This document shows, one piece after another, positions 6,877 to 15,184 of a DNA stretch of 45,786 bases. The notes beneath the pieces are model-generated. The model saw only the letters and a program-made list of their open reading frames with translations, did no database searches and had not been told where the DNA came from. The position numbers were made by a program, and so were the translations under genes. Every line of letters begins with the position of its first letter. The first letter of the stretch is position 1. This DNA comes from a virus. The stretch lies in IMG/VR virus record IMGVR_UViG_3300013118_000532, positions 1-45,786 of that record. One strand, written 5' to 3'.

Positions 6877-9285
6877 GTGTCCGATACGCAGCTTGCCGCC
6901 CCGATCCGGGTCCTTGACGCCGTCCATGTTCGCTACCCCGACGATCACCTGCGAGAGCATGAGGTAGGGGGCTGGCTTGGGGATCACGCCGGCCATGGTC
7001 CGAGCGTTCGCGGTCGCAGGGCCATTCGCGTACTGGGCCAGCTCTACCCGACGGATCCGCATCATGCCTATCTCTGGCAGCGGTTCGATCGTGTGCTGAC
7101 CCCGGCGCAGGCTTGGCGGATCTATTGGACCACCCCGGACCTGCGGGCCTGCATCGATTCCATCGTGCGCCGGATCGCCACCTGGGACCACAGCATAGGG
7201 GTGGAGTTGGACAAGGAGGATCCGCGGTTCGATCGGGCTCTCGAAGCTGCGGAGCATGTGCGCCGGTTTCTGTCGGCCCCCACCAAGGATGGGATGACCT
7301 GGCAGGCATTCCTGACTGCGTTTCTGACGGACGTGCTCGTTCACGATGCTGGCGCAGCCGAGATGGTGAAGGACGGAAAAGAGCTGCTGGAGATTGTACC
7401 TTTCCGAGGCGGCTACCTGTTCCCAGAGACCGACGATCATGGGTTCCTGCTGGAATGGGTCCAGCAAGAGGAGGGGATCAGCCTGAAGGAGTCCGTGCGG
7501 TTCAAGCCCGAAGATGTCTGGTACATGAGCTTGTTCCCGAACACGGCCAGCCCCCTGGGCGTCCCCTTGGTTGAGACCCTCCTGAACGAGGTGATCACCA
7601 TGCTGGTTTCGGGGGAGCACACCATGTTGGCGATGGACGCGGATGAAATCCCTCCCGGCCTGCTGGTGCTTGGGGGCCTCGGAAAGACCGCGATCAGACG
7701 AGCCCGACAGGACCTGGAGAAGATGCGGGGCAAGGACCACAAGATCCGGGTCATCTCGGGAGGGGAAGGCACGAAGGCCGAATGGCTGGAGCTGCGCCAT
7801 ACTCCCAAGGACCTGGAGATGGCAGACGTGATCAAGGAAGTTCAGCGCCGGATCTGGCGCTGCTTCGGGGTGCTGCCCGTAGAGATGGGCCAGACGGACG
7901 GGATGCCCCGAGCTACCGCGCATGTCCAAGTTGACGTTTCCAGCTCGCACCTGATCACCCCGATCTTGGAAGCCGTCCAGCAGGCCATCAATACCAGGAT
8001 CGTCCCCCTGTTGGTGGACCCCGAACTGGTCGGGGCCGTCAGCTTCCAGTTCGACCGAGAAACCAGGTACGCCCCGAAGGAGCAGCTTGACCGCGCGAAG
8101 GCCATGGTAGAGCTGGTCTCGCAGGGGATCCTCACCCGGAACGAAGCGCGTCTGCAGGTGGCCGGCGCCGAGCCCATCGAAGGGGGCGACATCGCCACCG
8201 TGGAGATCGCTGGAATCCTGACCCCGGTGGCTTCGTTGGGAATGCCTCCCGACGAAGAGCCCCCGGAGGACACGGAGCCTGAAGGTGGAGATCAGGACCC
8301 CGGAGCCCCTGACCCAGAAGACGAAGCTCCGGGCGAGGTGGACGCCGAAGAAAGCGCGCATCCCCCTGGTTGCGGGTGCTCCGAGCACAGGGGCCTTGCG
8401 GAGATCGCGGACGAGCTGCCCAGCGAGTGGCAGCCCTCCAGCCGGTTTGCCGATTATCGCACCATAGACCTGCCCGCCTTGGGCGGCGTGGTCGCTTCCT
8501 ACCAGCGGGCCGTCCAGCCCCTCTATCGACAGGCTGCCCAAGCCGTGGTCGCGATCATCATGTCCGAGGGCAGGGACGGGATCGACATGATGGCCGAAGC
8601 TCGGATCCTGGAACGCGTGGACAAGGAACTGGCCAAGCTTCACCAGGACTGGGCCACGAGGACCGCCCCTCTCTACCGAAGGGCAGCGAAGATCGGCCGG
8701 GACAGCGCCGTGGAGTATTCGGGCCCTGTGCTGGCCGACTGGGAAGCCCGCGGCGAGGACTACGCGGAAAAGGCCATCGGGTATTTGGACGATCCGACCG
8801 GGCTTCTGACGAAGCTGCGGACCCTGACCATGGACGCGGTGAAGAGCGTTCAGGGCCGAAGCATTGAGATCAGGCAGGAAGACGATGAGGATATCCCAGC
8901 CGCGGAACAGGCCCCGAAGGCTGCTACGTTGGCGGCAGGGGGATGGGCCAACCAAGAGCACAGGATAGCGAATTATGGCGGGCGTCTCGTGGACTTGGCG
9001 AACGAGAACTTCCGGGATGGGATGGTGGAGGCCGCAATAGGTGAAAAGCCTATTACCTGGTACGGGATCTGGAACTCTGTAGGTGATAAGCGAACTTGCC
9101 CGGATTGCGAACATGAAGGAGCGCAGGGTCCACGTCCGTTATCGCAGTTTACCACTGTTCCAGCAGGTGCTGTTGCTTGCATGGCGCGTTGCAGGTGTAT
9201 TATCACAGCCTGGACCGAGAAGGAGGTTCAGGACGGAACAGCGGTGAATCTGTCAGGGAACGCGCCAGGGAACCAGCCGTTGTAA
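6877..9285 (+). CDS. Portal protein fused to a C-terminal MuF-like head morphogenesis domain
   Basis: An 802-aa protein. GTG 6877 is chosen because GGAGG lies five bases upstream and the earlier codons overlap the promoter region. Residues 1-450 look like a portal (YWTTPDLRACIDSIVRRI; EIPPGLLVLGG; RIWRCFGVLPVEMGQ), the dodecameric ring through which DNA enters the head. An acidic, proline-rich linker follows (about 456-506). The C-terminal 290 residues resemble MuF/SPP1 gp7-type domains, with a zinc-type cysteine set (TCPDCEHEG and CMARCRC, about residues 740-780). Portal-MuF fusions are known in other phages. It opens the head module; the terminase is not seen. Confidence 0.8.
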   Translation: MSDTQLAAPIRVLDAVHVRYPDDHLREHEVGGWLGDHAGHGPSVRGRRAIRVLGQLYPTDPHHAYLWQRFDRVLTPAQAWRIYWTTPDLRACIDSIVRRIATWDHSIGVELDKEDPRFDRALEAAEHVRRFLSAPTKDGMTWQAFLTAFLTDVLVHDAGAAEMVKDGKELLEIVPFRGGYLFPETDDHGFLLEWVQQEEGISLKESVRFKPEDVWYMSLFPNTASPLGVPLVETLLNEVITMLVSGEHTMLAMDADEIPPGLLVLGGLGKTAIRRARQDLEKMRGKDHKIRVISGGEGTKAEWLELRHTPKDLEMADVIKEVQRRIWRCFGVLPVEMGQTDGMPRATAHVQVDVSSSHLITPILEAVQQAINTRIVPLLVDPELVGAVSFQFDRETRYAPKEQLDRAKAMVELVSQGILTRNEARLQVAGAEPIEGGDIATVEIAGILTPVASLGMPPDEEPPEDTEPEGGDQDPGAPDPEDEAPGEVDAEESAHPPGCGCSEHRGLAEIADELPSEWQPSSRFADYRTIDLPALGGVVASYQRAVQPLYRQAAQAVVAIIMSEGRDGIDMMAEARILERVDKELAKLHQDWATRTAPLYRRAAKIGRDSAVEYSGPVLADWEARGEDYAEKAIGYLDDPTGLLTKLRTLTMDAVKSVQGRSIEIRQEDDEDIPAAEQAPKAATLAAGGWANQEHRIANYGGRLVDLANENFRDGMVEAAIGEKPITWYGIWNSVGDKRTCPDCEHEGAQGPRPLSQFTTVPAGAVACMARCRCIITAWTEKEVQDGTAVNLSGNAPGNQPL

Positions 9286-9308
9286 CGATCGTTCATGCTT
9301 GGGTTACA

Positions 9309-9337
9309 TTGACTGAAGCCAGTCGCACAGGTACGCT
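9309..9337 (+). promoter_or_regulatory. Sigma70-like promoter for the protease/scaffold-capsid unit
   Basis: TTGACT (9309-9314) and TACGCT (9332-9337) are separated by exactly 17 bases, the best -35/-10 pair I found in the window. The predicted start lies near 9344, upstream of the CGGAGG at 9354-9359 and ATG 9367. It would drive the protease-scaffold and major capsid genes, which need high expression. Confidence 0.55.
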
Positions 9338-9366
9338 GCGGGAAACTCCAGCCCGGAGGCTTCCCC

Positions 9367-10791
9367 ATGCCCCTCGATCCCGCAGCCCTGGCCGACGCCA
9401 TTCGCGTAGAGACCGCCACCCTTCTTCGCGAGCGAGAATCGGGAGGCGCTGAGTACCAGGCACGCTGTCGGGTGCCCTTCTTCTTCGATTCCGTGGGGCC
9501 CTTCGGGGCTCGCCAAACTGAAGCGGACGAGGAAGAGGCCGCGGAAGAAGCGGACCCCACGGAGGGGATCCTGGAAGGGATCGCCAGTTCCACCTCCGTA
9601 GATTGGTACGGGACCGAAATGACCCGGCAGGCACTGGAGGGCATGGCCGAGCAGATGCGAGCCGGGGCCGGGGTGTCCTACGTGCCCGCGCATCGCCGAG
9701 CCGAATGGGACGAGGAGATCGGACGCACGATCGATGCCACCGTGGAAGCTGTCGACGAGGTGGCCGAACCTGCGGAGGCTTCGGAACGCCAGTACGTGCT
9801 CCGCGCACTGGTCCAGCTGGACATGGAGGAAGAGCTGGCCCGGAAGCTCTGGCGCAAGGTCCGAGAGCAGCAGCGCAAGATCGGCCAGTCCATCGGGGGC
9901 TGGTTCACGGAGATGCGGTTCCTGACCGACGAGAAAGGCAACGTGGAGCGCGTGCTGATCGAAGGCGTGGAGCTGGACCACCTGGCCGCCACGCGCAGCC
10001 CAGCGAACCCCGACAGCTGGATCGACCTTCTGCGGAGCGCTCTTGCGGAAAGCTGTCCCCAGGTTCGAGATCGTAGCCTTGCCGTTCAAGAACCAGCGGA
10101 AGATCCTGGCGAGGAACCGCCCGAACTGGAGGGGCAACCCGTACCGGGTGATACCGAAATGGAGGCCGATCTGGCCGATACCGCACCTCCCGAGCCCGAT
10201 ACCACGCTTGACAGCGCCACTGCGGCGGGTCAACATGCGGAGGAAGAGGCCCCCGGCGATCGCTCGGTCGGCCATCCCGACAACCCTGAAGAGGAGAGCG
10301 ACATGGATCCCCAGGAGATCGCCCAGCTGCTCCGTGCTGAGCTGGAGCCTGTGACCCAGCGTCTGGAAGCGCTGGAGGCTCGCCAGGTCGAGCCAGAGCC
10401 GCAGCCCGCAGTCGCCGAGATCGACGACAGCGAACTGCGCGAGGCCCAGGCCGAGATCGAACGGCTCAAGGAGGCCAACACCAAGCTGCGCGCCAAGGAT
10501 GCCCGCCGAGGTGTCCGGTTCCGTGGCCTGATGGCCGGTGGCACCCGCGCCAAGCCCGCGATCAAGCAGCTGCGCCAGCGCGCTGCGAACGAGGGCAACG
10601 CCAGCAATATCATCGACCTGTTCGACGCCTGCGGCGAGGACGGACCCGAGGTGCTGCTGACCAACGACCCCATGGACTCCGGCGTCAGCGCTGGCGATCT
10701 GGTGGACGCGCTTCGCAGCGTGTGCATGGCCGCCGAGGACGATGGCCTGGTCCGCGATCCTTCCAACCCGCTCGCGGCCAACTGGGCCTAG
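9367..10791 (+). CDS. Prohead protease fused to scaffolding protein
   Basis: A 474-aa protein. The first 220 residues fit the HK97-type (S78-like) prohead protease: a beta start (ARCRVPFFF), TSVDWYGTEMTRQALEGM, YVPAHRRAEW with the likely catalytic His109, GQSIGGWF with the likely nucleophile Ser175, and the closing DHLAATRSPANPDSW. The rest is acidic and low complexity, then a coiled coil (about 325-375) as in delta/scaffold domains, ending in a more ordered C-terminus. The protease would mature the capsid after assembly. An internal in-frame start (see 10303) could make scaffold alone. It directly precedes the major capsid gene, the standard order. Confidence 0.8.
   Translation: MPLDPAALADAIRVETATLLRERESGGAEYQARCRVPFFFDSVGPFGARQTEADEEEAAEEADPTEGILEGIASSTSVDWYGTEMTRQALEGMAEQMRAGAGVSYVPAHRRAEWDEEIGRTIDATVEAVDEVAEPAEASERQYVLRALVQLDMEEELARKLWRKVREQQRKIGQSIGGWFTEMRFLTDEKGNVERVLIEGVELDHLAATRSPANPDSWIDLLRSALAESCPQVRDRSLAVQEPAEDPGEEPPELEGQPVPGDTEMEADLADTAPPEPDTTLDSATAAGQHAEEEAPGDRSVGHPDNPEEESDMDPQEIAQLLRAELEPVTQRLEALEARQVEPEPQPAVAEIDDSELREAQAEIERLKEANTKLRAKDARRGVRFRGLMAGGTRAKPAIKQLRQRAANEGNASNIIDLFDACGEDGPEVLLTNDPMDSGVSAGDLVDALRSVCMAAEDDGLVRDPSNPLAANWA
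10303..10791 (+). CDS. Internal start giving scaffold-only product (162 aa)
   Basis: ATG 10303 is in frame with the protease-scaffold gene and is preceded by GAGGAG (10291-10296) at six bases. Translation from here would give residues 313-474: the coiled-coil scaffold without the protease. Phage lambda uses the same plan for C and Nu3. The start falls at the boundary between the acidic linker and the coiled coil, as expected for a functional site. Inference from sequence only. Confidence 0.5.
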   Translation: MDPQEIAQLLRAELEPVTQRLEALEARQVEPEPQPAVAEIDDSELREAQAEIERLKEANTKLRAKDARRGVRFRGLMAGGTRAKPAIKQLRQRAANEGNASNIIDLFDACGEDGPEVLLTNDPMDSGVSAGDLVDALRSVCMAAEDDGLVRDPSNPLAANWA

Positions 10792-10800
10792 GAGGGAACG

Positions 10801-11784
10801 ATGCCTCTGTCCCCGATGCAGTCCTGGCAGGACACCCGGCACGACCGGAACGAGCGCCTGGAACGCGCGCTGAACATCAGCAACGCAGGAGACGTCCTGC
10901 TGCAGACGTACATCAACCGCGTGGTTCAGCAGATCTCGCTCCGTGAGCTGGGCATCCAGGCCACGCTTCCCCGCAAGCCTGGAACCGGCAACGCGGCGTA
11001 TATCAACCAGCGGACGCCCGGAACCACCGGTGGCGAGTGGGTGGCTGACACCGATGCCGCCTCCGAGGAGACCGGAACCTACGCGCAGACCTCCTTCACG
11101 TACCGAACCCTGGTCACCCGGGGCAAGGTGACGCGGAAGGTCCAGGCCACCGGCCGCAGCTACGGCGATGCCCTGGGTATCGAGCTGGCCGGCAAGTCCG
11201 AGGACTTCAGCAATCGCCTGGAGAACGGCTGCGCGGTTGGCGACAACGGCGCGGACGCGAACCAGATGAATGGTCTGCTGACGCTCGTGAATGCCAATCA
11301 GATCGTCGCGCAGGGCACGGTCACCTCCGGCAACGCCTTCACCCTGGCGAAGCTGGACAAGGCCATCAGCCTGGTCAAGGGTCGTGCGAACCGCGGCGAC
11401 CTGCGGATCTACTGCTCCAGCAACGGCTGGCAGCGCCTGAACGCTAGCCTGCAGGCCCAGCAGCGCTTCGACAAGGTGACCCAGATCGCGGCCGGCTTCG
11501 AGGTCCAGACGTACAATGGGATCCCGATCGTCGAGTCCACCGAGATCCCGGACACCCTGGACTGGTCCGGTTCGGCCTTCAGCGCCTTCAGCGGCGGCAC
11601 CACCACGGCGTTCATCATCGTGAACACCCGGTACTGCTGGCTCGAAGAGCTGACCCCCATGACCGTCATGCCGCTCGCCAAGGCTTCCAGCCAGTACGAC
11701 GAGTTCGACATTTTCTGGGACGGCGCTCTGGTCGTGGCGCAGCGCTACGGCATGTCCGTTCTCGGCGGTGTCACCCCGGAATAG
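10801..11784 (+). CDS. Major capsid protein
   Basis: A 327-aa protein nine bases after the protease-scaffold stop, with GGAGG upstream of ATG 10801. Features of HK97-fold capsids include an extended N-terminal segment, the central SYGDALGIELAGKSEDFSNR helix with FTLAKLDKAISLVKGRANRG, and a C-terminal strand set ending FDIFWDGALVVAQRYG. Position after protease/scaffold and before the connector supports it. Codon use is the most GC-biased in the window (many CTG, GCC, AAC, AAG), consistent with strong expression. It would be a candidate acceptor if the downstream enzymes glycosylate virions; that is inference. Confidence 0.85.
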   Translation: MPLSPMQSWQDTRHDRNERLERALNISNAGDVLLQTYINRVVQQISLRELGIQATLPRKPGTGNAAYINQRTPGTTGGEWVADTDAASEETGTYAQTSFTYRTLVTRGKVTRKVQATGRSYGDALGIELAGKSEDFSNRLENGCAVGDNGADANQMNGLLTLVNANQIVAQGTVTSGNAFTLAKLDKAISLVKGRANRGDLRIYCSSNGWQRLNASLQAQQRFDKVTQIAAGFEVQTYNGIPIVESTEIPDTLDWSGSAFSAFSGGTTTAFIIVNTRYCWLEELTPMTVMPLAKASSQYDEFDIFWDGALVVAQRYGMSVLGGVTPE

Positions 11785-11811
11785 CCTGACGGCTGAAATT
11801 CCCCCGCAGGT

Positions 11812-11825
11812 GCCGCTCCGGCGGC
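11812..11825. other. Short GC hairpin after the capsid gene
   Basis: GCCGC-TCCG-GCGGC forms a compact five-pair hairpin 28 bases after the capsid stop. There is no following T-run, so it is not a convincing intrinsic terminator; it may limit readthrough or stabilise the capsid mRNA 3' end. The rest of the 182-base gap (11785-11966) holds a promoter-like motif and the leader of the next gene. Confidence 0.3.
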
Positions 11826-11896
11826 GCTCGCTCCAAGGCGCAGGCTGTCCTCTTCCCCCGGAGGGCGGTCTGCGTCGCTGCTTAGAGGGCTGTTTC

Positions 11897-11926
11897 TTGT
11901 GGCTGTAGTCCCGATCGTGCTACCCT
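11897..11926 (+). promoter_or_regulatory. Promoter-like extended -10 before the post-capsid genes
   Basis: TTGTGG (11897-11902) and TGCTACCCT (11918-11926; -10 hexamer TACCCT) are separated by 18 bases. The start would lie around 11933, ahead of CGGAGGT and ATG 11967. It shares the TGnTAnnnT form seen at 6839, 25427, 32246 and 32966. Confidence 0.4.
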
Positions 11927-11966
11927 GTTCGCGGAGCGAGTGGAGAATCCATACTGCGGAGGTCGC

Positions 11967-12512
11967 ATGGGCGGCACATTGACGCATCCCCCCCCCGAAG
12001 GTCAGTTCGTCTATGTCCTGCGTCGGCACGACAAAGACCCATCCCTGGCTTGGCACGAACATACCTACGAAGAGAGCCTGGTCTCTCGGGATATTGCGAT
12101 CGACGGCGTGCGAGCGCCTACCCTTTTCGTCCGTTCGGTCAATTCGTACAAGCGGCTTTGCAAGCTGGGATGGCTGGACGAGACGGTCCGATGGCGGGAT
12201 CGCGCTTGGTGGACGGACGGCTGGCTGGAAGAGTTGATCTTCCCCAGTGTGTCCGTGGACGACCTGGCAGTGCTGACCGCTCTGCTGCAGGCGTACCGAT
12301 TCGGGCGCCGCAGCGTGCTGGGGGTTCGGCAGGTGGCCGACGGTGCGGGCCTGGAGATGGACCGGACCCGAGCGGCCTTGAAGCGCCTGATCAAGCGAGG
12401 GCTGACAGCCAACGTGGGGGGCTCTGCCAGCTCCGCACGATTCGCGGCCACGGCGATCGCTCTGGACGCGATCGGCGAGGGGGACGAGAACAAAAAGCGT
12501 GCCAGCGCGTAG
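11967..12512 (+). CDS. Hypothetical protein with winged-helix-like C-terminus (181 aa)
   Basis: ATG 11967 follows GGAGG by a few bases; the frame is open further back but without a ribosome site. The N-terminal part (FVYVLRRHDKDPSLAWHEHTY, FVRSVNSYKRLCKLGWL) is unrecognised. Residues about 105-150 look like a winged helix-turn-helix (VRQVADGAGLEMDRTRAALK followed by RLIKRGLTANV), with a C-terminal alanine-rich helix. It sits between the capsid gene and the head-tail connector, where decoration or completion proteins often lie, but the helix-turn-helix pattern suggests regulation instead. Function unknown. Confidence 0.65.
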   Translation: MGGTLTHPPPEGQFVYVLRRHDKDPSLAWHEHTYEESLVSRDIAIDGVRAPTLFVRSVNSYKRLCKLGWLDETVRWRDRAWWTDGWLEELIFPSVSVDDLAVLTALLQAYRFGRRSVLGVRQVADGAGLEMDRTRAALKRLIKRGLTANVGGSASSARFAATAIALDAIGEGDENKKRASA

Positions 12513-12524
12513 ATCGGAGGTCTG

Positions 12525-13079
12525 ATGTCCGTACTGCTCACCCTTTCGGACGCTCGGGCGGTTTGCGGGATTCCAGCCACGATCACCCAGCACGACACGG
12601 TCTTGGAGCTGATCCTGGACGGCATGGACGCGAAGTTCATGTCCAAGATGGACCTGCCGGGCTTGACCCAGCAGACCTATGACGAGTCGTTCGATATCGA
12701 CTGGGCCGGGGTTTCGGAACTGCTGCTGAAGGCCTACCCGGTGATCTCGGTGGCAGCTATGACCGACGATGGCACCCTGGTGGAGTCCGATGATTACGTG
12801 GTGGACAACGATACCGGCCGGATCGAGCTGACCGAGACCGGGGCGTATTTCACCGTCGGAAAGCAGACGATCGATGTCCAATGGGACGCTGGTTTCCTGG
12901 ACGAAGCTCTGAACGAGCTGAAGTCTGCCGCCATGTTCCAGGTGGCCCACGAGTTCCGAACGCTACGCAGCGCGGGGCACCTGGAGCAGTCCGTGGGCCG
13001 CAGCAGGTCCAAAGCCAGCCAGGCCGAGCTCGACCCGCGCGCCGAAGCCATCCTGAACCGCTACCGAAAGGTGTTCTGA
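12525..13079 (+). CDS. Head-tail connector (adaptor) protein
   Basis: A 184-aa protein with the all-helical adaptor pattern of HK97 gp6/SPP1 gp15-like proteins: a start of type LLTLSDARAVCGI, HDTVLELILDGMDAKFMSKM, a central strand region (YPVISVAAMTDDGTLVESDD, TIDVQWDAGF) and a C-terminal helix (LNELKSAAMFQVAHEF). Adaptors form a ring beneath the portal. GGAGG precedes ATG 12525. The downstream gene begins one base after its stop, tying the connector to the first glycosyltransferase gene. Confidence 0.75.
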   Translation: MSVLLTLSDARAVCGIPATITQHDTVLELILDGMDAKFMSKMDLPGLTQQTYDESFDIDWAGVSELLLKAYPVISVAAMTDDGTLVESDDYVVDNDTGRIELTETGAYFTVGKQTIDVQWDAGFLDEALNELKSAAMFQVAHEFRTLRSAGHLEQSVGRSRSKASQAELDPRAEAILNRYRKVF

Positions 13080-13080
13080 C

Positions 13081-14322
13081 ATGCCCTGGGATCTCGTTCG
13101 TCCGTTCAAGCCCGGTGACAACCGGTCCGTCCTTTCTTGCATCCATACCTATGACGAGGTGGTCAGGCCTCGCCTGGACGGTGGCCGATGGCTGGCTACC
13201 GTGCGAACCCTGGGAGCCAAGGACGTGATGGTGCGCCAGCATGGGTTCGAGGTGATCCGCGAGCCGATCCTGGGTGGGGACCCTCCAGCCGCTCTTCGCA
13301 AAGCGAGGGCGCTTGCGCCCCCAGCGCCCCCAGCGCCGCCTGTGGAGGTGAAGCCGGAACCGGAGCCCGAGCCCGAGCCCCAGCGAACCGAAGCTAGCGA
13401 TTGGCCTGCGACCGGCGCGGGCAGCTGGCCCGTGGGGTGCTGGCTGAACCATCGCCACGCGGAGTTCGCCCCGCTTCCGACCCTGCGTCTGCCCGCTCGG
13501 GGCGTCGTTCCGAAGGGCGCCGAGCACCCTGGCAGCTACGAGGACAGTCCCGATCCCATCGGTCAGGACGGCGTGGCGATCGTCATGACCGCCTCTCTGT
13601 GGAGCGCGGACGTGGAGGCCGCGGTGGTCCGAGCCCTGGAAGCCTGTCGATCTTTGGGCCCCCCTTCCGGGGTGGTGCTGGTTCAGAACGGGAACGCAGA
13701 AGCCGCGGCAGCCACGAAGGCCTGGAAGCCCCCGGGCTGGGGGCGCCGGTTCCTGCGCAAGCGGTACAGCTTGAACAGCGGGTTTGCAGCCGCCTGCAAC
13801 CTGGGTGTAGCGGGGGCTCGCAAAGAACCGGACTGGATCCTGTTCACGCAGCCGGACGCAAAGTGGTCTGTGGATGATCTGGGGTCCGCAGCGCAGATCG
13901 CCCATGCCTGCCGGAAGGGGATGGCCCCTGCCGTAGTCGGCCCCAGCGGGGGCCACGTGCTGAACTACGAGAAGGGCGATATCCGCGAGTGGGGCCGAAA
14001 CATCGGCATGGTCGGAGCGGAGCGCCTCGTTCAGTCGGTCGATTTCGTGGGCGGCTATTGGCTGCTTGCTCATCGCTGGGTGGTGGAAGAGCTGAAGGGC
14101 TGGGACCCTGGATACTTCCTGTACTACGAGGACGTGGATTTCTGCCTGGCCGCAGCTGCCAAGGTGGGTGCCATGTCCATCGTCTGGACCGGCCTGAAGG
14201 TGGACCACGAACGGGGTGCCACGATTCGGCACAAGCTGTTCCACCGGAGGGTCTACGAACAGATCCGCAAAGACAGTCGAGAACGGTTCGTAGCTCGCTG
14301 GCAGAGGGGTAGAACGGGATAG
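13081..14322 (+). CDS. GT2-family glycosyltransferase with an N-terminal extra domain
   Basis: A 413-aa protein. Residues 1-80 (LVRPFKPGDNRSVLSCIHTY, VRTLGAKDVMVRQHGFEVI) form a small domain of unknown function. A hinge rich in Pro and Glu follows (about 80-102, PPAPPAPPVEVKPEPEPEPE). From about residue 160 the sequence is a GT-A rhamnosyltransferase-like GT2: GVVLVQNGNAEA, NSGFAAACNLGVAGA, FTQPDAKWS in the DxD position, FVGGYWLLAHRWVVEEL and GYFLYYEDVDFCLAA. It starts one base after the connector gene. A structural-type domain tethered to a transferase would suit modification of a virion protein; this is inference. Confidence 0.8.
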   Translation: MPWDLVRPFKPGDNRSVLSCIHTYDEVVRPRLDGGRWLATVRTLGAKDVMVRQHGFEVIREPILGGDPPAALRKARALAPPAPPAPPVEVKPEPEPEPEPQRTEASDWPATGAGSWPVGCWLNHRHAEFAPLPTLRLPARGVVPKGAEHPGSYEDSPDPIGQDGVAIVMTASLWSADVEAAVVRALEACRSLGPPSGVVLVQNGNAEAAAATKAWKPPGWGRRFLRKRYSLNSGFAAACNLGVAGARKEPDWILFTQPDAKWSVDDLGSAAQIAHACRKGMAPAVVGPSGGHVLNYEKGDIREWGRNIGMVGAERLVQSVDFVGGYWLLAHRWVVEELKGWDPGYFLYYEDVDFCLAAAAKVGAMSIVWTGLKVDHERGATIRHKLFHRRVYEQIRKDSRERFVARWQRGRTG

Positions 14323-14344
14323 CACCCTTTTCCGGGAGGACCCC

Positions 14345-15184
14345 ATGCACGTCCTGATGATCGGAGGCCATGGCGCCCTTGGCAAGGCCATGGTCAGAGA
14401 TCGCGACTGGCCGAGCCCGATCGAAGTGATCACCCCCAGCCGTCGCAGGTATTGCGATGCGACGAAGCTCTACCAGGTGCAACGAGCGATTCGAAAGCAC
14501 GACGCTCAGGCGGTCGTGAACCTGGCCGCCTGGACCGATGTGAACGGCTGCCAGGATGACCCGGAACGAGCGGTCAACGAGAACGCCCTGACGGCCTGCA
14601 ACTGCGCGATCGCCGCGCAGGAAGCGGGGATTCCGTGCGTCCAGGTTTCCACGGATTACGCGATCCCTGTTTGGAAGCATTCGCCAGTTCCCAACCGCGG
14701 AGCCGTACTGAACAGCAGGCTGCAGCTCCAAGAGCTGGGGGTCTACGGGGCTACCAAGCTGATGGGGGAACGCATGGCTTTGGGGGCCGGGGCCATCGTG
14801 GTCCGCGTGGCGCACTTGGACCCCAACAAGGCCAAGCGCTACGAGTGGGTGAACGGCTACGCCCTGGCGAACAGGGAATGGACCGAACGGTGCGCCATGC
14901 GCCTGCTGGCTTTCTTGGGAGAGCTGTTGGATGTTTCGGAGCATGAACGCGAGGTGGCATGCAGGCGCGGGATCTTCCACCTGGGTCCTGAACGAGCTTC
15001 GACCGTCGCCAGCCTGATAGCCGAGCGATGGCCCGACCACCCTGCGTTGGACGTGGTGATCGGCAAGCCCGAGGACATCCCCGGATGGGCCCCCAGGCCG
15101 GACACCCGTTTTGGGAACCTCTGGAAGCCGGGGGATCTGAAGGCGCCCGAGCGAGTCATGCCAGGAGGATGTCATGGGGCGTAG
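14345..15184 (+). CDS. RmlD-like NDP-sugar reductase
   Basis: A 279-aa short-chain dehydrogenase/reductase of the dTDP-4-dehydrorhamnose reductase type. It has the nucleotide loop MIGGHGALGKAM, VVNLAAWTDVNGCQDDPERA (RmlD-type AAYTxVDxAE region), VSTDYAI near residue 103 and the catalytic YGATK at about 134-138. It would reduce the 4-keto group of a dTDP-4-keto-6-deoxyhexose. GGAGG precedes ATG 14345. The stop overlaps the RmlB-like gene by 11 bases. No RmlC epimerase is seen, so the product need not be rhamnose. Confidence 0.8.
   Translation: MHVLMIGGHGALGKAMVRDRDWPSPIEVITPSRRRYCDATKLYQVQRAIRKHDAQAVVNLAAWTDVNGCQDDPERAVNENALTACNCAIAAQEAGIPCVQVSTDYAIPVWKHSPVPNRGAVLNSRLQLQELGVYGATKLMGERMALGAGAIVVRVAHLDPNKAKRYEWVNGYALANREWTERCAMRLLAFLGELLDVSEHEREVACRRGIFHLGPERASTVASLIAERWPDHPALDVVIGKPEDIPGWAPRPDTRFGNLWKPGDLKAPERVMPGGCHGA

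Noticed and set aside
6856-9114. Very long minus-strand open frame opposite the portal gene (752 codons)
   Set aside because: It mirrors a high-GC plus-strand gene with recognisable domains, has no ribosome site, and its translation is proline-, histidine- and glycine-rich without domain patterns. Similar antisense frames lie opposite 9367-10791, 12525-14322 and 40150-41409.
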